A stretch of 64,000 nt of DNA, taken from Actinomycetota bacterium (GTDB lineage Bacteria; Actinomycetota; Actinomycetes; S36-B12; GCA-2699445). A program made the translations under genes and the position numbers. Below, piece by piece: positions 9,349 to 21,297 of the stretch. The notes under the pieces are model-generated. The model was not told where the DNA came from. It ran no database searches and worked only from the letters and a program-made list of their open reading frames with translations. The stretch spans positions 1 through 64,000 of the forward strand of contig JAGQTY010000001.1 of the NCBI GenBank assembly GCA_020438795.1, written 5' to 3'. The number at the start of each line of letters is the position of its first letter. The first letter of the stretch is position 1.

Positions 9349-9354
9349 GCCCCC

Positions 9355-9360
9355 AGGCTA
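9355..9360 (-). promoter_or_regulatory. -10 box TAGCCT, leaderless start of the split-barrel gene
   Basis: TAGCCT on the minus strand matches TANNNT and ends six bases before the ATG at 9348, so transcription should begin at the start codon. Confidence 0.5.
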
Positions 9361-9433
9361 CGGGGTGCGGCGTTAGGATCGACAGCGATGCGCCGGTCCG
9401 ATACGGCTCCCACGCAGCCGCTGGATTCGCTTG

Positions 9434-10339
9434 TCACTGACCGTCGGGCCTGTGGCTGTCCATCTCCGCAAGGAACCGTTCGACCTGCGCCCCGATCTGG
9501 TCCGCGTCCGGCATGGACACCTGGGGCACGCCGTCCTCGGGTTCGCCGGTTCCGGACAGCGAGTCGTCGTACTGGGTCTCAAGGGCCTGCAGCAGCGGCG
9601 GGAACTCTTCGGAATCGCTGGTCTGCCTCGAGATCTCGGCGTCGGCCTGGGCAGCGGCCTCCTCGAGCTCGTCGGTCTCCAGACTCAGCCCGGAGGCGCC
9701 GGCCAAACCACGGAGCAGAGCGATCGCCGCCCTCGGGTAGTCGAACTGAGTGAGATAGTGGGGCACCTGGACGGCCAGGCCCATCGCATCGTGTCCCGCC
9801 TCGCCGAGGTGGTACTCCAGCATCGCCGCGATGTGTCCCGGAATCTCGAGTTCGCCGAGCGTTGAGGTGTGTCCCGCGATCAACTCCGGTCTCGTGCCGT
9901 GGAAGGTCACCCCCATCGGACGGGTGTGGGGTGCCGGCCACGGAATCCCGATGAGGCCGATCGTCAGATCAACACCCAGGGCCTCGATCAGGCTTGTCAC
10001 ACAGTCGATGAACTCGCCCCAGCGATAGTCGGGTTCCGGGCCGGTCAGCAGCAGGAACTTCGAGCCGCGCATGTCGGTGGCTTCGAACAACTGCACCGTG
10101 GGTATCTCGATCCCGGTGAAATGATCGGAGTCGTAGGTCATCTTGGGCCGGCGGGCGCGGTAGTCGACGACGTCGTCCGGGTCGAGCTCGGCGATCAACC
10201 GGGTATCACAGGTCTTCAGCAGATGATCGACGGCGATCTGCGAGGCCGACCCTGCATCCATGAAGCCGGAGAAGCTGTGCACAAGCACACGAGTACCGTC
10301 GATGCTCGGTTCGTCGAACACTTCGAACTGGATGCTCAT
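9434..10339 (-). CDS. PAC2 family protein
   Basis: This 301-residue protein belongs to the PAC2 (proteasome assembly chaperone 2-like) family common in Actinobacteria. Its role there is not established. Features are the N-terminal VLVHSFSGFMDAGSASQIAVDHLL, the segment LLLTGPEPDYRWGEFIDCV, and GIPWPAPHTRPMGVTFHGT with PGHIAAMLEYHLGEAGHDAMGLAVQVPHYL. ATG 10339 is preceded by AGAGG at suitable spacing and is preferred over an in-frame GTG at 10357. The C-terminal 60 residues are acidic and low in complexity. The gene lies downstream of clgR on the same strand, 104 bases away. Confidence 0.85.
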   Translation of the reverse strand: MSIQFEVFDEPSIDGTRVLVHSFSGFMDAGSASQIAVDHLLKTCDTRLIAELDPDDVVDYRARRPKMTYDSDHFTGIEIPTVQLFEATDMRGSKFLLLTGPEPDYRWGEFIDCVTSLIEALGVDLTIGLIGIPWPAPHTRPMGVTFHGTRPELIAGHTSTLGELEIPGHIAAMLEYHLGEAGHDAMGLAVQVPHYLTQFDYPRAAIALLRGLAGASGLSLETDELEEAAAQADAEISRQTSDSEEFPPLLQALETQYDDSLSGTGEPEDGVPQVSMPDADQIGAQVERFLAEMDSHRPDGQ

Positions 10340-10443
10340 CTCATAACCTCTTGGCACATTGTCCCCGAAAAGGGGGGGAAGATCACATCTGGTGCACGTA
10401 CGGGCGTGTACGGCTCGGGAAGGTCCGGACAGCCCCGGACGGG

Positions 10444-10746
10444 TCAGGCAGCAAGGATGTGGTCGCTGCGACGCAGGCCCGAGGCCCTCGCAGTGCGCAC
10501 CATGGCCAGCCGCTCCTGAACCGCTGCAGACTCGCTCGCCGAGGAAAGCACCTCGGACAACGGCGCCGCAAGGGCGTCACAGATGGCGGCGAGCAGTTCG
10601 GACGATGCCTCCTTCTGGCCCCGTTCCACCTCGCTCAGGTACCCCAGCGACACCTGCGCGGCATCGGAGACTTCCCGCAGGGTTCGGCCCTGGGCCCGGC
10701 GCAGCTTACGAAGCTCAGCGCCGATGATTTCGCGAATCACAATCAT
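10444..10746 (-). CDS. clgR: ClgR-like XRE family transcriptional regulator
   Basis: This 100-residue DNA-binding protein has an XRE helix-turn-helix in its first 65 residues ([35 protein letters not shown], read as two consecutive stretches) with the [12 protein letters not shown] segment typical of ClgR. ClgR activates Clp protease genes and other stress functions in Streptomyces, Corynebacterium and Mycobacterium. Its usual place is close to recA, as here. Met at 10744-10746 is chosen because AGGAGG lies just upstream; the longer frame extends into non-coding sequence. The C-terminal half ([28 protein letters not shown]) is helical and may carry the C-terminal degradation determinant known for ClgR. 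I could not confirm a ClgR box upstream. Confidence 0.88.
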   Translation of the reverse strand: MIVIREIIGAELRKLRRAQGRTLREVSDAAQVSLGYLSEVERGQKEASSELLAAICDALAAPLSEVLSSASESAAVQERLAMVRTARASGLRRSDHILAA

Positions 10747-10953
10747 GCTCGCCACCTCCTCTCCACCACACTCACTGGATGTGCCTGCAAGACTACAGTC
10801 AGGCCACGCCCATTGGTAAGACGTTTTCCCTACCGTACCTTTTGCCTTGTGTGTCGCGAACGCCGTGTTCCCGACTCCACCTGTACTGACCAACGCCCAC
10901 CAGCGTCGTGGTGTTACTTGTACAACCACACCTGCATCGGCCGCATTCCCGAA

Positions 10954-12282
10954 CTACCGGCCTGATTCCGGCGGCTCAGCGAGGAGCCGCTCGATCTTCG
11001 CGTACGTCTCCGCCCACCGGGCCTCAGCGCCGTGACTGGTGGGCTCATAGTAGACCCGGCCATTCACCGCATCCGGTGCATACTGCTGGGAGAGCACACC
11101 TGCGGGGTTGTCGTGCGGGTACCGATACCCCTTGCCGGCGCCCTTGCTGCGAGCGGACTTGGTCGAGCCGTCCCGCAGCGCCAAGGGGACATCACCGGTC
11201 CGACCCGCGCGCACATCCTCGATGGCGGCTCCGATGGCCCGATAGACCGCATTCGATTTCGGTGCCAGCGCCAGGTGCACGACCGCCTGCGCGAGAATGA
11301 TCGAGGCCTCGGGCAGTCCCACATGACTCGCTGCGGTGTGGGCCGCCGTCGCGGTGACCAGGGCTGTGGGATCGGCCATCCCGATGTCCTCGCTGGCCAG
11401 AATCATCATGCGCCGGGCGATGAACCGCGGGTCCTCCCCCGCGACCACCATCACAGCGAGGTAGTGCAGGGCCGCGTTCACATCACTGCCGCGCAGGCTC
11501 TTGATGAACGCGCTGGCCACATCATAGTGACGAGTTCCGGCCCGGTCGTACAGCGGTGCGCCTGAGGCGGCGGCGGATTCCACCATCGCAACGGTGATGG
11601 AACCGGGTGCATCCGGGTCGTGCCTGGCCGTGGCTGCGGCAGCCTCGAGCATCGTGAGTGCCCGCCTGGCGTCGCCGCCGGCGAGCCGTACGATGAAGTC
11701 CGCGGCGTCCTGGTCGAGCTGGTAGGCCTGCGCCAGTCCACGTTCGTCGTTCAGGGCTCGCTCCACCAGCGTGGCAACATCCTCATCGCTGAGCGGTTCC
11801 AGCGGGAGAACCAGGCTGCGGCTCAGCAGCGCGGGGATCACCGCGAACGAGGGATTCTCGGTGGTCGCCCCCACCAGGATCACGAGTCCGTCCTCCACCG
11901 CCGGCAACAGCGCATCCTGCTGGGTCTTGGAGAACCGGTGGATCTCATCGATGAACAGTACGGGCGCAGTCGCTCCCGTCCCCGCAGCCAGTCGCGCGGA
12001 CTCGATCACGGCCCGCACATCTTTGACAGTCGCCGACACTGCCGACAGTTCCACGAACTCGGCACCCGTGCTCTCGGCGATCACGCGGGCCAGTGTCGTC
12101 TTGCCCGTGCCGGGCGGCCCCCAGAGAATGACAGAGGAACCGGTCCCGTTGCGGAGCAGGGAACGCAACGGTGACTGCTCGCCAGTCAGTGCTTCCTGCC
12201 CGACCACCTCGTCGATGTCGGTCGGTCGCAATCGCGCAGCCAGAGGCGCGCGTCCGCCGACACCGAAGAGGTCACTGCTCAT
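10954..12282 (-). CDS. rarA: Replication-associated recombination protein A (RarA/MgsA AAA+ ATPase)
   Basis: RarA is a clamp-loader-like AAA+ ATPase that acts at stalled replication forks; it is the bacterial relative of yeast Mgs1 and human WRNIP1. The 442-residue protein has Walker [10 protein letters not shown] at 55-63, Walker B LFIDEIHR at about 109-116, sensor 1 ([11 protein letters not shown]) and the RarA C-terminal region ([29 protein letters not shown]). The start ATG at 12280-12282 overlaps the end of aspS by 11 bases, so translation is probably coupled. Much longer upstream frames lie inside aspS and are not used. Confidence 0.95.
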   Translation of the reverse strand: MSSDLFGVGGRAPLAARLRPTDIDEVVGQEALTGEQSPLRSLLRNGTGSSVILWGPPGTGKTTLARVIAESTGAEFVELSAVSATVKDVRAVIESARLAAGTGATAPVLFIDEIHRFSKTQQDALLPAVEDGLVILVGATTENPSFAVIPALLSRSLVLPLEPLSDEDVATLVERALNDERGLAQAYQLDQDAADFIVRLAGGDARRALTMLEAAAATARHDPDAPGSITVAMVESAAASGAPLYDRAGTRHYDVASAFIKSLRGSDVNAALHYLAVMVVAGEDPRFIARRMMILASEDIGMADPTALVTATAAHTAASHVGLPEASIILAQAVVHLALAPKSNAVYRAIGAAIEDVRAGRTGDVPLALRDGSTKSARSKGAGKGYRYPHDNPAGVLSQQYAPDAVNGRVYYEPTSHGAEARWAETYAKIERLLAEPPESGR

Positions 12283-14017
12283 CGGGCTCCGCATCCACTC
12301 CCGTCTCATCCCGCTGGGCCGCGGAGATGGGCGCGGGTGCTCCTGTGAGCGGATCGGCCCCGCCCCCGGTCTTCGGGAAGGCGATGACCTCCCGCAGGTT
12401 GGAAACGCCCGCCAGGAGCATGCACAACCGGTCCCAGCCGAACGCGATCCCCCCGTGCGGCGGTGGCCCGTACTGGAACGCCTCCAGCAGGAAACCGAAC
12501 TTGCTGGCGGCTTCCTCATCGTCGATGCCGAGCACCCTGAAGGCCGCCTCCTGCATCTCGCGGCGATGGATACGGATGGAGCCACCACCGACCTCGTAGC
12601 CATTGATCACAAGATCGTAGGCGTAGGCCAGGGCGTTGCCCGGGTCCTCCTCGAACCGGTCCTCCCACTCGGTGTTGGGCGCGGTGAACGGGTGATGCAG
12701 CGAGGTCCATGCTCGGGAGCCGTCGTCAAGTTCGATCTCCTCGAAAAGCGGCGCATCGACCACCCAGACCAGGCACCATTCGCTGTGGTCGATCAGCCCG
12801 AGTCGCTCGGCGATCTCGACCCTCGCGGCGCCGAGCAGGGCACGGGCGGGTCCGGGGCGACCGGCGGCGAAGAAGATGGCATCGCCCGGCGAGGCTCCCA
12901 CCGCCGCGGCCAGGCCATCGCGCTCGGCGTCGGACAGGTTCTTGGCGACCGGACCACCAGGGGTGCCGTCCTCGGCGATCGTCACATAGGCGAGTCCTCG
13001 TGCGCCACGCTGTTTGGCCCACTCCTGCCAGGCGTCGAACTGCCGCCGTGGCTGTGAGGCGCCACCCGGCATGACGACCGCGCCCACGTACTCGTTCTGG
13101 AACACCCGGAAGTTGGTCCCTGCGAAGTACTCTGTGAGCTCAGTGAGCTCGAGCCCGAAGCGCAGGTCGGGCTTGTCGGTCCCGAACCTGTCCATGGCCT
13201 CGGCGAACGTGAGCCGGGGGATGTCGCCGATCTCGTAGCCGACGGTCCGGGCCCAGAGTGCCTTGATCACGGCCTCGCCGACCTCGATCACATCCTCCTG
13301 GTCCACGAAGGACATCTCGATGTCGAGCTGGGTGAACTCCGGCTGGCGATCGGCCCGGAAGTCCTCGTCGCGATAGCAGCGCGCGATCTGGTAGTACTTC
13401 TCGACACCGGCCACCATCAGCAGCTGCTTGAACAACTGCGGCGACTGCGGCAGGGCGTACCAGTGCCCGGGCTGGAGCCTGGCCGGCACGAGGAAGTCCC
13501 TGGCGCCCTCCGGAGTCGACCTCGTGAGTGTGGGCGTCTCCACCTCGAGGAAACCCCGCTCGTCCAGCACGTCCCTGGCGATCTTGTTCACGCGGCTACG
13601 CAGTCGCAGTGCCGCAGCAGGTTCCGGGCGTCGCAGATCCAGGTATCGATGACGCAGGCGGGCATCCTCACCGACGCTCACGTGCTCATCGATGGGGAAC
13701 GGCAATGGCGCGGATTCGCTGAGCACGTCCAGGGAATCCACCATCACCTCGATGTCACCCGTGGCAAGCTCCGGGTTCTCATTTCCCTCGGGACGTTGCG
13801 ACACTGTGCCGGTCACGTTGATGCAGAATTCATTGCGCAGAGGATGGGCGACCTCCGCCTCGCGCACCACGATCTGGACCACACCGCTGTCGTCACGCAG
13901 GTCGAAGAAGGCCACGCCGCCGTGGTCACGTCGGCGCGCGATCCACCCGGCCAGGGTCACAACCTCACCGACATCCTCGCTTCGCAGCTCACCAGCCATC
14001 CTGGTTCGGTATGCCAC
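12272..14017 (-). CDS. aspS: Aspartyl-tRNA synthetase
   Basis: This is a class IIb synthetase of 581 residues and bacterial type. It has an N-terminal OB-fold anticodon-binding domain ([23 protein letters not shown]), motif 2 [17 protein letters not shown] at about 216-232, the bacterial GAD insertion domain in the middle, and motif 3 [12 protein letters not shown] near the end. The GTG start at 14015-14017 lies three bases after the hisS stop, and the resulting [11 protein letters not shown] matches the usual AspRS start. Whether it is discriminating (Asp only) or also charges tRNA-Asn cannot be decided from this window. It forms an operon hydrolase-hisS-aspS-rarA. Confidence 0.97.
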   Translation of the reverse strand: MAYRTRMAGELRSEDVGEVVTLAGWIARRRDHGGVAFFDLRDDSGVVQIVVREAEVAHPLRNEFCINVTGTVSQRPEGNENPELATGDIEVMVDSLDVLSESAPLPFPIDEHVSVGEDARLRHRYLDLRRPEPAAALRLRSRVNKIARDVLDERGFLEVETPTLTRSTPEGARDFLVPARLQPGHWYALPQSPQLFKQLLMVAGVEKYYQIARCYRDEDFRADRQPEFTQLDIEMSFVDQEDVIEVGEAVIKALWARTVGYEIGDIPRLTFAEAMDRFGTDKPDLRFGLELTELTEYFAGTNFRVFQNEYVGAVVMPGGASQPRRQFDAWQEWAKQRGARGLAYVTIAEDGTPGGPVAKNLSDAERDGLAAAVGASPGDAIFFAAGRPGPARALLGAARVEIAERLGLIDHSEWCLVWVVDAPLFEEIELDDGSRAWTSLHHPFTAPNTEWEDRFEEDPGNALAYAYDLVINGYEVGGGSIRIHRREMQEAAFRVLGIDDEEAASKFGFLLEAFQYGPPPHGGIAFGWDRLCMLLAGVSNLREVIAFPKTGGGADPLTGAPAPISAAQRDETGVDAEPDEQ

Positions 14018-14020
14018 CTG

Positions 14021-15283
14021 TCATCCCTTCGCTTCCAGCAGATACCCCACCACGTCACCGACGGGCAGTTCGGTCTGCGAACCGTCCTGCATGTTCTTCA
14101 CTGTCACAATTCCCTTGGCGAGCTCGTCCTCGCCGAGCAGGAGCGTATGGTGCGCTCCGCTGCGATCGGCGGCCTTCATCGCACCCTTCAGCCCCCGCTT
14201 GCCATAGGCCAGATCGGCACTGATCCCCGCGGCGCGTACGTCATTGATCAGACTCAGCAGCGGGGTCCTGGCCTCCTCGGCCAGCGCCACCCCGAAGACG
14301 CGCACACGCGCGGGATCCGCCATAGGCACGCCCTCAGCCTGCGCGGCCAGGAGTGTTCTGTCCGTGCCGATCCCCCAGCCGATCCCGGACAGGTCCGGTC
14401 CCCCGAGTTCAGCCATCAGACCGTCGTAGCGACCTCCGCCGCCGATCCCGGACTGGGCACCGAGCAATGGATGATCGAATTCGAAGGTGGTCCGGGTGTA
14501 GTAGTCGAGTCCACGCACCAACCGGGGTGCCTCCTGCCACTGCACTCCCAGCACCCGCAGCAGGGCCCGGGTCTCGTCATAGTGCGCCTGGCACTGCGCA
14601 CACAGGTGATCGACCATCACGGGTACATCGACGAGCTGTGCCTGCACCGCGTCGCGCTTGTCGTCGAGAACGCGCAATGGGTTGACCCGGGCACGCTCGC
14701 GGGTCTCGTCATCAAGGTCCAGCTCCGCCAGGAACCCGGCCAGCACTTCGCGGTAGCGGGGACGGCACTCCCGGCAACCCAGGGAGGTCATCTTCAACCG
14801 GAACTGCGTCAGGCCCAGGCCCCGGAATCCCTGATCGGCAAGCGCGACCACCTCGGCGTCGAGGGCAGGGTCGTCGGAGCCGATCGCCTCCAGGCCCACC
14901 TGCTGCAGTTGCCGGTAGCGGCCCTTGGCCGGCCGTTCGGCCCTGAAGAACGGGCCTTCGTACCAGAGCTTCACCGGCAGTTGCCCGCGGTGCAGATTGT
15001 TCTGGATCACGGCACGCATGACGCCGGCGGTGCCCTCGGGACGGAGCGCCATGGGGCGCTCGGCCCGGTCGGAGAAGGTGTACATCTCCTTGGAGACGAC
15101 ATCACTGGACTCCCCCACACCACGGGCGAACAGTGACTCGTACTCGAAAACCGGCAGTTCGATGTAGCCGTAGCCTGCAAGCGCCGGTCCGCGGGAGAGC
15201 CCCTGCCGGACGAACAGGAAGTCCTTCGACTCCGGGGGCACGTAGTCGGGCACCCCCCGGGGCCGGCTGATGGCCTCGCTCAT
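14021..15283 (-). CDS. hisS: Histidyl-tRNA synthetase
   Basis: This class IIa synthetase of 420 residues charges tRNA-His. Visible are [11 protein letters not shown] at 81-91 (motif 2 region), the histidine-specific [14 protein letters not shown] and GGGRYDGL, and a C-terminal anticodon-binding domain ([26 protein letters not shown]). The ATG at 15281-15283 overlaps the stop of the preceding hydrolase gene as ATGA, so the two are translationally coupled. The aspS start follows three bases after its stop. Confidence 0.97.
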   Translation of the reverse strand: MSEAISRPRGVPDYVPPESKDFLFVRQGLSRGPALAGYGYIELPVFEYESLFARGVGESSDVVSKEMYTFSDRAERPMALRPEGTAGVMRAVIQNNLHRGQLPVKLWYEGPFFRAERPAKGRYRQLQQVGLEAIGSDDPALDAEVVALADQGFRGLGLTQFRLKMTSLGCRECRPRYREVLAGFLAELDLDDETRERARVNPLRVLDDKRDAVQAQLVDVPVMVDHLCAQCQAHYDETRALLRVLGVQWQEAPRLVRGLDYYTRTTFEFDHPLLGAQSGIGGGGRYDGLMAELGGPDLSGIGWGIGTDRTLLAAQAEGVPMADPARVRVFGVALAEEARTPLLSLINDVRAAGISADLAYGKRGLKGAMKAADRSGAHHTLLLGEDELAKGIVTVKNMQDGSQTELPVGDVVGYLLEAKG

Positions 15284-15984
15284 AGTCCTCGCCTCGGCGC
15301 CTGCTCGTCGAGATCAAGCAGGAACGGATTCGAGGACCGCTCCGCCGCCATCGTCGACTGCGGCCCGTGGCCCGGCAGAACCACGGTCTCATCCGGCAGT
15401 GGCGGCAGCACCGTCTGCAGGGATCGCAGCATGGCCGCATGATCGCCGCCGGGCAGGTCGGTGCGCCCGATCGAACCTTGGAACAGCAGATCGCCGGAGA
15501 AGAGCAACGGGGGAACCTCTCCCGCCCCGCCGTACTTGAACACGATGCTGCCGGGGGTGTGCCCCGGAGCGTGCGCGGTGGTCAGCGGTACCCCAGCGAT
15601 CTCGAGGCTCATGTCGTCCTCGAGGAGCCTGACATCGGCGGGCTCCGTGTCCACCATCCTGCCGGCGTTGATCTGGGCGAGCATCATGCGCATGTCGGAG
15701 GAGATGCCGGACAGCGGATTCTCCAGCATGTGCTGATCACCGCTGTGGATGTAGGCGGGGATCTCATACCCGTCGGCCACGGGAACCACCGACCAGGTAT
15801 GGTCCAGGTGTCCATGGCTAAGCAGCACAGCCACCGGGCGGAGCTTGTTCTCGGCCACCACGTCGTTGATGGGGCCCGCCGCATCCTTGCCGGGATCGAT
15901 GATCAGGCACTCGTGCCCCGGACCGTCGGCGATGATGAAGCAGTTGGTACCCCACGGACCTGCGGGGAAGCCTGTGACCAGCAC
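15280..15984 (-). CDS. MBL fold metallo-hydrolase (glyoxalase II-like)
   Basis: The 234-residue protein has the metallo-beta-lactamase metal motif HGHLDH and further ligands in HAPGHTPGS and [14 protein letters not shown]. It resembles the hydroxyacylglutathione hydrolase-like proteins that precede hisS in many Actinobacteria. Actinobacteria generally lack glutathione, so the natural thioester substrate is unknown. I place the start at GTG 15982-15984 because AAGGAG lies six bases upstream and the protein then begins [16 protein letters not shown]. The open frame beyond it contains no conserved sequence. Confidence 0.87.
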   Translation of the reverse strand: MLVTGFPAGPWGTNCFIIADGPGHECLIIDPGKDAAGPINDVVAENKLRPVAVLLSHGHLDHTWSVVPVADGYEIPAYIHSGDQHMLENPLSGISSDMRMMLAQINAGRMVDTEPADVRLLEDDMSLEIAGVPLTTAHAPGHTPGSIVFKYGGAGEVPPLLFSGDLLFQGSIGRTDLPGGDHAAMLRSLQTVLPPLPDETVVLPGHGPQSTMAAERSSNPFLLDLDEQAPRRGL

Positions 15985-16134
15985 CTGTACTCCTTGTTGT
16001 GGTCTGCCCATCAAGCGTACCGGCAACCGGGAGGCCTCAGCTGCGAAGCCTTGGTCCGGTGCGTACCTTGCCCAACAGCAGTGAAAGATCCGGAACCACA
16101 GTGGCATACTGAGTCTGACCCGCAAGGAGGCACC

Positions 16135-16314
16135 GTGGCCACGAACAACAAGCGGCAACGCGAGTTGGCGAAGCAGAAGCACGAGCGGCAACGAGCCCGC
16201 CGTGTGGCCGAGGAGAAGAAGCGTCGTCGTCAGCAGATCATTGCCGGAGTCCTCATCGGCGCACTCGTGATCCTCACCACCGGTGGCTTCCTCATCGGTC
16301 AACTCTTCTCCTGA
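16135..16314 (+). CDS. Small basic single-pass membrane protein
   Basis: A 59-residue product starts at GTG 16135 behind a strong AAGGAGG. Residues 1-34 are very basic (KRQRELAKQKHERQRARR, then KKRRR) and residues 35-56 form one hydrophobic helix (IIAGVLIGALVILTTGGFLIG). The predicted topology is N-in. The basic start resembles the N terminus of the membrane-anchored peptidyl-prolyl isomerase found at this locus in other Actinobacteria, but the catalytic domain is absent here. It lies 13 bases before the DUF349 gene and diverges from the MBL hydrolase. Its function is unknown. Confidence 0.7.
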   Translation: MATNNKRQRELAKQKHERQRARRVAEEKKRRRQQIIAGVLIGALVILTTGGFLIGQLFS

Positions 16315-16327
16315 CCCGGAAACCCAC

Positions 16328-17548
16328 ATGAGCGAGAATCCCTTCGGCCGCATCGCCGACGACGGCACCGTCTACGCCAAGCTGCCCGACGGCGGTGAAA
16401 AGGCAGTGGGACAATGGGCAGCGGGCGATCCGGAGGCCGGACTGCAGTACTACCGGCGTCGCTACCTCGACCTGATTGTCGAGGCCGACCTGGCGCTGAA
16501 ACGGATCAAGGGCGGCCAGGCGACCCCGGAGCAGGCGGTCAGCGCCGCAGAACGGCTACGGGCAGCGGTCGTGGACCCGTCCGGCATCGGTGATCTCGCG
16601 GTGCTTGAGCAGAAGGCAGGCTCGCTGGAGGAGCAGGCGAAACTGCGCCGGGAGAAGCTCGCCGAGGAGAAGCAGGCCGCCAAGGAGGCCTCCCTTGCCA
16701 AGCGCACCGAGATCGCGGACAAGGCTCAGCAGTGGGCCGGCAGTGACCGATGGAAAGCTGGCGGTCAGGCCTTCCGTGACCTGCTGGACGAGTGGAAGAA
16801 GCTCCCCCGGTTCGACCGCAAGCTCGAGCAGGAACAGTGGGAACGGTTCAGCGCCGCCCGGACCGAGTTCGACAGGCGGCGCAAGGCGTTCTTCTCCGAC
16901 CTGAAGGAACAGAACGCCCAGGGCGCCATCGAGAAGGAGGCCCTGGTCCGCAGGGCCGAGGCCCTGGCCGACTCCACCGACTGGGGCACCACGAGCCGGA
17001 TCTACAGGGATCTCATGACCCAGTGGAAGGCGGCGCCGAGGGCAGCCAAAGAGGTGGATGACGCACTGTGGCAGCGCTTCCGCGCGGCCCAGGACAAGTT
17101 CTTCGGCGCGCGTGACGCCAAGGACGCGGAGCAGAACGCATCCGAAGCAGTGAACCTGGCCAAGAAGGAGGCACTGCTGACCCGGGCCGAAGCGCTGGTC
17201 CCCCCGAGCGACCATGACAAGGCCCGTCGGGAGTTCCGCGCGATCCTCAACGAATGGGACGACATCGGCCATGTGCCCCGCACCAAGAAGGCGGGTATCG
17301 AACGCCGGCTTCGTGCGGTGGAGAAGCAGATCAGCAAGTCCGAACGCGACCACTGGCGCCGCACGGACCCCGCCACGAGGGACCGAGCCTCCGCCACTGC
17401 CGCCTCATTCCGCGACTCTCTGGCCAAGCAGGAGAAGGAACTCGAGGCGGCCCGCGCGTCGGGCAACACGAAGAAGGCGGCTGACATCGAGAAATCGATG
17501 GCGACCACCCGGATGCTGCTCCAAGCTGCAGAGGGCGCGCTCGGCTGA
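16328..17548 (+). CDS. DUF349 domain-containing coiled-coil protein
   Basis: The 406-residue protein is dominated by long helices and contains three DUF349 repeats, recognisable by W-x(n)-W spacing: AGSDRWKAGGQAFRDLLDEW, DSTDWGTTSRIYRDLMTQW and PPSDHDKARREFRAILNEW. It is rich in Lys, Glu and Ala with coiled-coil character. DUF349 proteins are common between relA and hisS in Actinobacteria, and no biochemical role is established. The ATG at 16328 gives MSENPFGRIADDGTVY; an in-frame Met at 16283 lies inside the preceding small gene. It is probably co-transcribed with 16135-16314. Confidence 0.9.
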   Translation: MSENPFGRIADDGTVYAKLPDGGEKAVGQWAAGDPEAGLQYYRRRYLDLIVEADLALKRIKGGQATPEQAVSAAERLRAAVVDPSGIGDLAVLEQKAGSLEEQAKLRREKLAEEKQAAKEASLAKRTEIADKAQQWAGSDRWKAGGQAFRDLLDEWKKLPRFDRKLEQEQWERFSAARTEFDRRRKAFFSDLKEQNAQGAIEKEALVRRAEALADSTDWGTTSRIYRDLMTQWKAAPRAAKEVDDALWQRFRAAQDKFFGARDAKDAEQNASEAVNLAKKEALLTRAEALVPPSDHDKARREFRAILNEWDDIGHVPRTKKAGIERRLRAVEKQISKSERDHWRRTDPATRDRASATAASFRDSLAKQEKELEAARASGNTKKAADIEKSMATTRMLLQAAEGALG

Positions 17549-17704
17549 TCCGACGGCACCGAGGGTCCAGCACGGTCCGCTCGAGTGCTCTGGTGACCGT
17601 TCACCGGTGATTCCCGCGCATCATCGCAGCGGACGGGCGATTTCGCTGATTCCGGCCGAGCGCTCACAATGATTCTGGACGGACGATCGATCCCGGGAGG
17701 TCCT

Positions 17705-18904
17705 GTGGGCGCGGATCATAATCACGAAGCGGCAGATTCTCTCGTCGCGAGACCGATCCGGCGGGTGTTGTGGGTCTGCGTCGGGTTGCTCGCGGTCCTC
17801 ACTGGTGTCGCCCTGGTGTTGCTGTGGCCCACCGAGCCGACCCCCAGCAACCCTGTGGGCGAGCCGACGGCCGGCCGGGTCGTGGCCACTGCTGAATGCG
17901 AACCCGTCACCGACAGTTGCCTCAATGTCAAAGTCGAGGTACTCGAGGGACCCTATGCGGGCGAGACAATCCGCACCGACACCTTCGTCTCCGACAGTTC
18001 CCCGGCAATGAGCGTCGGGACGGAGGTCTGGCTCAGTGAGAGCAGCCCAGGTTCCGGCGACTTCGGCCTCAGCGACATCAACAGAGAGTCCTCACTGGTC
18101 TGGCTCGCCGTGATCTTCGCCGCCGTGGTGATCCTGTTTGCCCGCTGGAAGGGCCTGGCTGCACTGGCCGGCCTGGCCTCCTCACTCGTGCTGCTCATCT
18201 GGTTCGTGCTGCCGGCGATCCTGCTCGGCGCCAATCCTGTGGTCGTGGCCGCAGTGGGCAGTGCCGCCATCGCGATCGTGGCGATGGGACTGGCTCACGG
18301 CTTCCACGTCGGTACCGCGGTCGCGATCGTGGGCACCGTGCTGGCTCTAATCCTGACGCTGCTGCTCGCCTGGGTCTTCACGGGCTTCACGTCGCTGACG
18401 GGAATGGGAGATGAGAACGCCTACTTCCTCGACCTGCAGGGGCTGAACTTCGATCTGCGAGGGCTGTTCCTCGCCGGCGTCGTCATCGGAGCCCTGGGTG
18501 TGCTGGACGATGTGACGATCACGCAGACCGCTGCCGTGGCTGAAGTCAAGCGCGCGGCGCCACACACGGCATTCCGGGAGTTGTTCGGCTCAGGCATGCG
18601 GGTAGGACGTGATCACGTCGCGGCCACCGTGAATACACTGGTGCTTGCCTACGCCGGTGCCGCCCTGCCGACCTTCATCCTGCTCACCATGTCCGACGTC
18701 GGCCTGCTGCATTCCATGAACGCCGAAATCCTGGCCCAAGAGATTGTCCGTGGCCTGGTCGGCGGCCTGGGCATCATTGCCGCTGTCCCGATCACAACCG
18801 CGCTCATGGCAGCGGTGCTCTCCGAACGCCACCCGCACGAGCAGGCAACCGTCGACGTACGCGAGCCGAAGGAACAGCTTGCCGAAGACTTCTGGAATTC
18901 CTGA
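17705..18904 (+). CDS. YibE/F family membrane protein
   Basis: This 399-residue integral membrane protein has one N-terminal transmembrane helix (about 20-42), an extracytoplasmic beta-rich domain (about 50-135) and seven or more transmembrane helices. The conserved YibE/F segments are LAHGFHVGTAVAIVGT, the VVIGALGVLDDVTITQ segment and FRELFGSGMRVGRDHVAATVNTLVLAYAG. YibE/F proteins are putative transporters of unknown substrate. GTG 17705 is chosen because GGGAGG lies directly upstream; an earlier ATG (17669) lacks a binding site. The gene is convergent with relA. Confidence 0.88.
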   Translation: MGADHNHEAADSLVARPIRRVLWVCVGLLAVLTGVALVLLWPTEPTPSNPVGEPTAGRVVATAECEPVTDSCLNVKVEVLEGPYAGETIRTDTFVSDSSPAMSVGTEVWLSESSPGSGDFGLSDINRESSLVWLAVIFAAVVILFARWKGLAALAGLASSLVLLIWFVLPAILLGANPVVVAAVGSAAIAIVAMGLAHGFHVGTAVAIVGTVLALILTLLLAWVFTGFTSLTGMGDENAYFLDLQGLNFDLRGLFLAGVVIGALGVLDDVTITQTAAVAEVKRAAPHTAFRELFGSGMRVGRDHVAATVNTLVLAYAGAALPTFILLTMSDVGLLHSMNAEILAQEIVRGLVGGLGIIAAVPITTALMAAVLSERHPHEQATVDVREPKEQLAEDFWNS

Positions 18905-18937
18905 CCGTCATCACTGCGGCAGCGGAAGCGACTGCGT

Positions 18938-21211
<2,274 letters not shown>

Positions 21212-21217
21212 GAGTTC

Positions 21218-21223
21218 AGTGTA
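21218..21223 (-). promoter_or_regulatory. -10 box TACACT, leaderless start of relA
   Basis: TACACT on the minus strand ends exactly six bases before the relA ATG at 21211. No Shine-Dalgarno sequence is present. The -35 region is not well defined. Confidence 0.5.
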
Positions 21224-21297
21224 GTCCGGGGCACGCACCACTTGGCAGGTCCACTGCCGGGCTGAGCCAGTGTTCCGGTCGGGATTGGCGAGCCCAG

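Noticed and set aside
10362-10379. CCCC-GAAAA-GGGG hairpin downstream of clgR
   Set aside because: The stem is only five base pairs and is not followed by a T-tract; it is too weak to call a terminator.
10747-10953. ClgR autoregulatory box upstream of clgR
   Set aside because: A GTTCGC half-site is present near 10855-10865, but the second half at the expected spacing is missing.
13463-15136. 557-codon plus-strand frame opposite aspS and hisS
   Set aside because: It is a shadow of two certain synthetase genes on the other strand. It crosses both genes and shows no domain.
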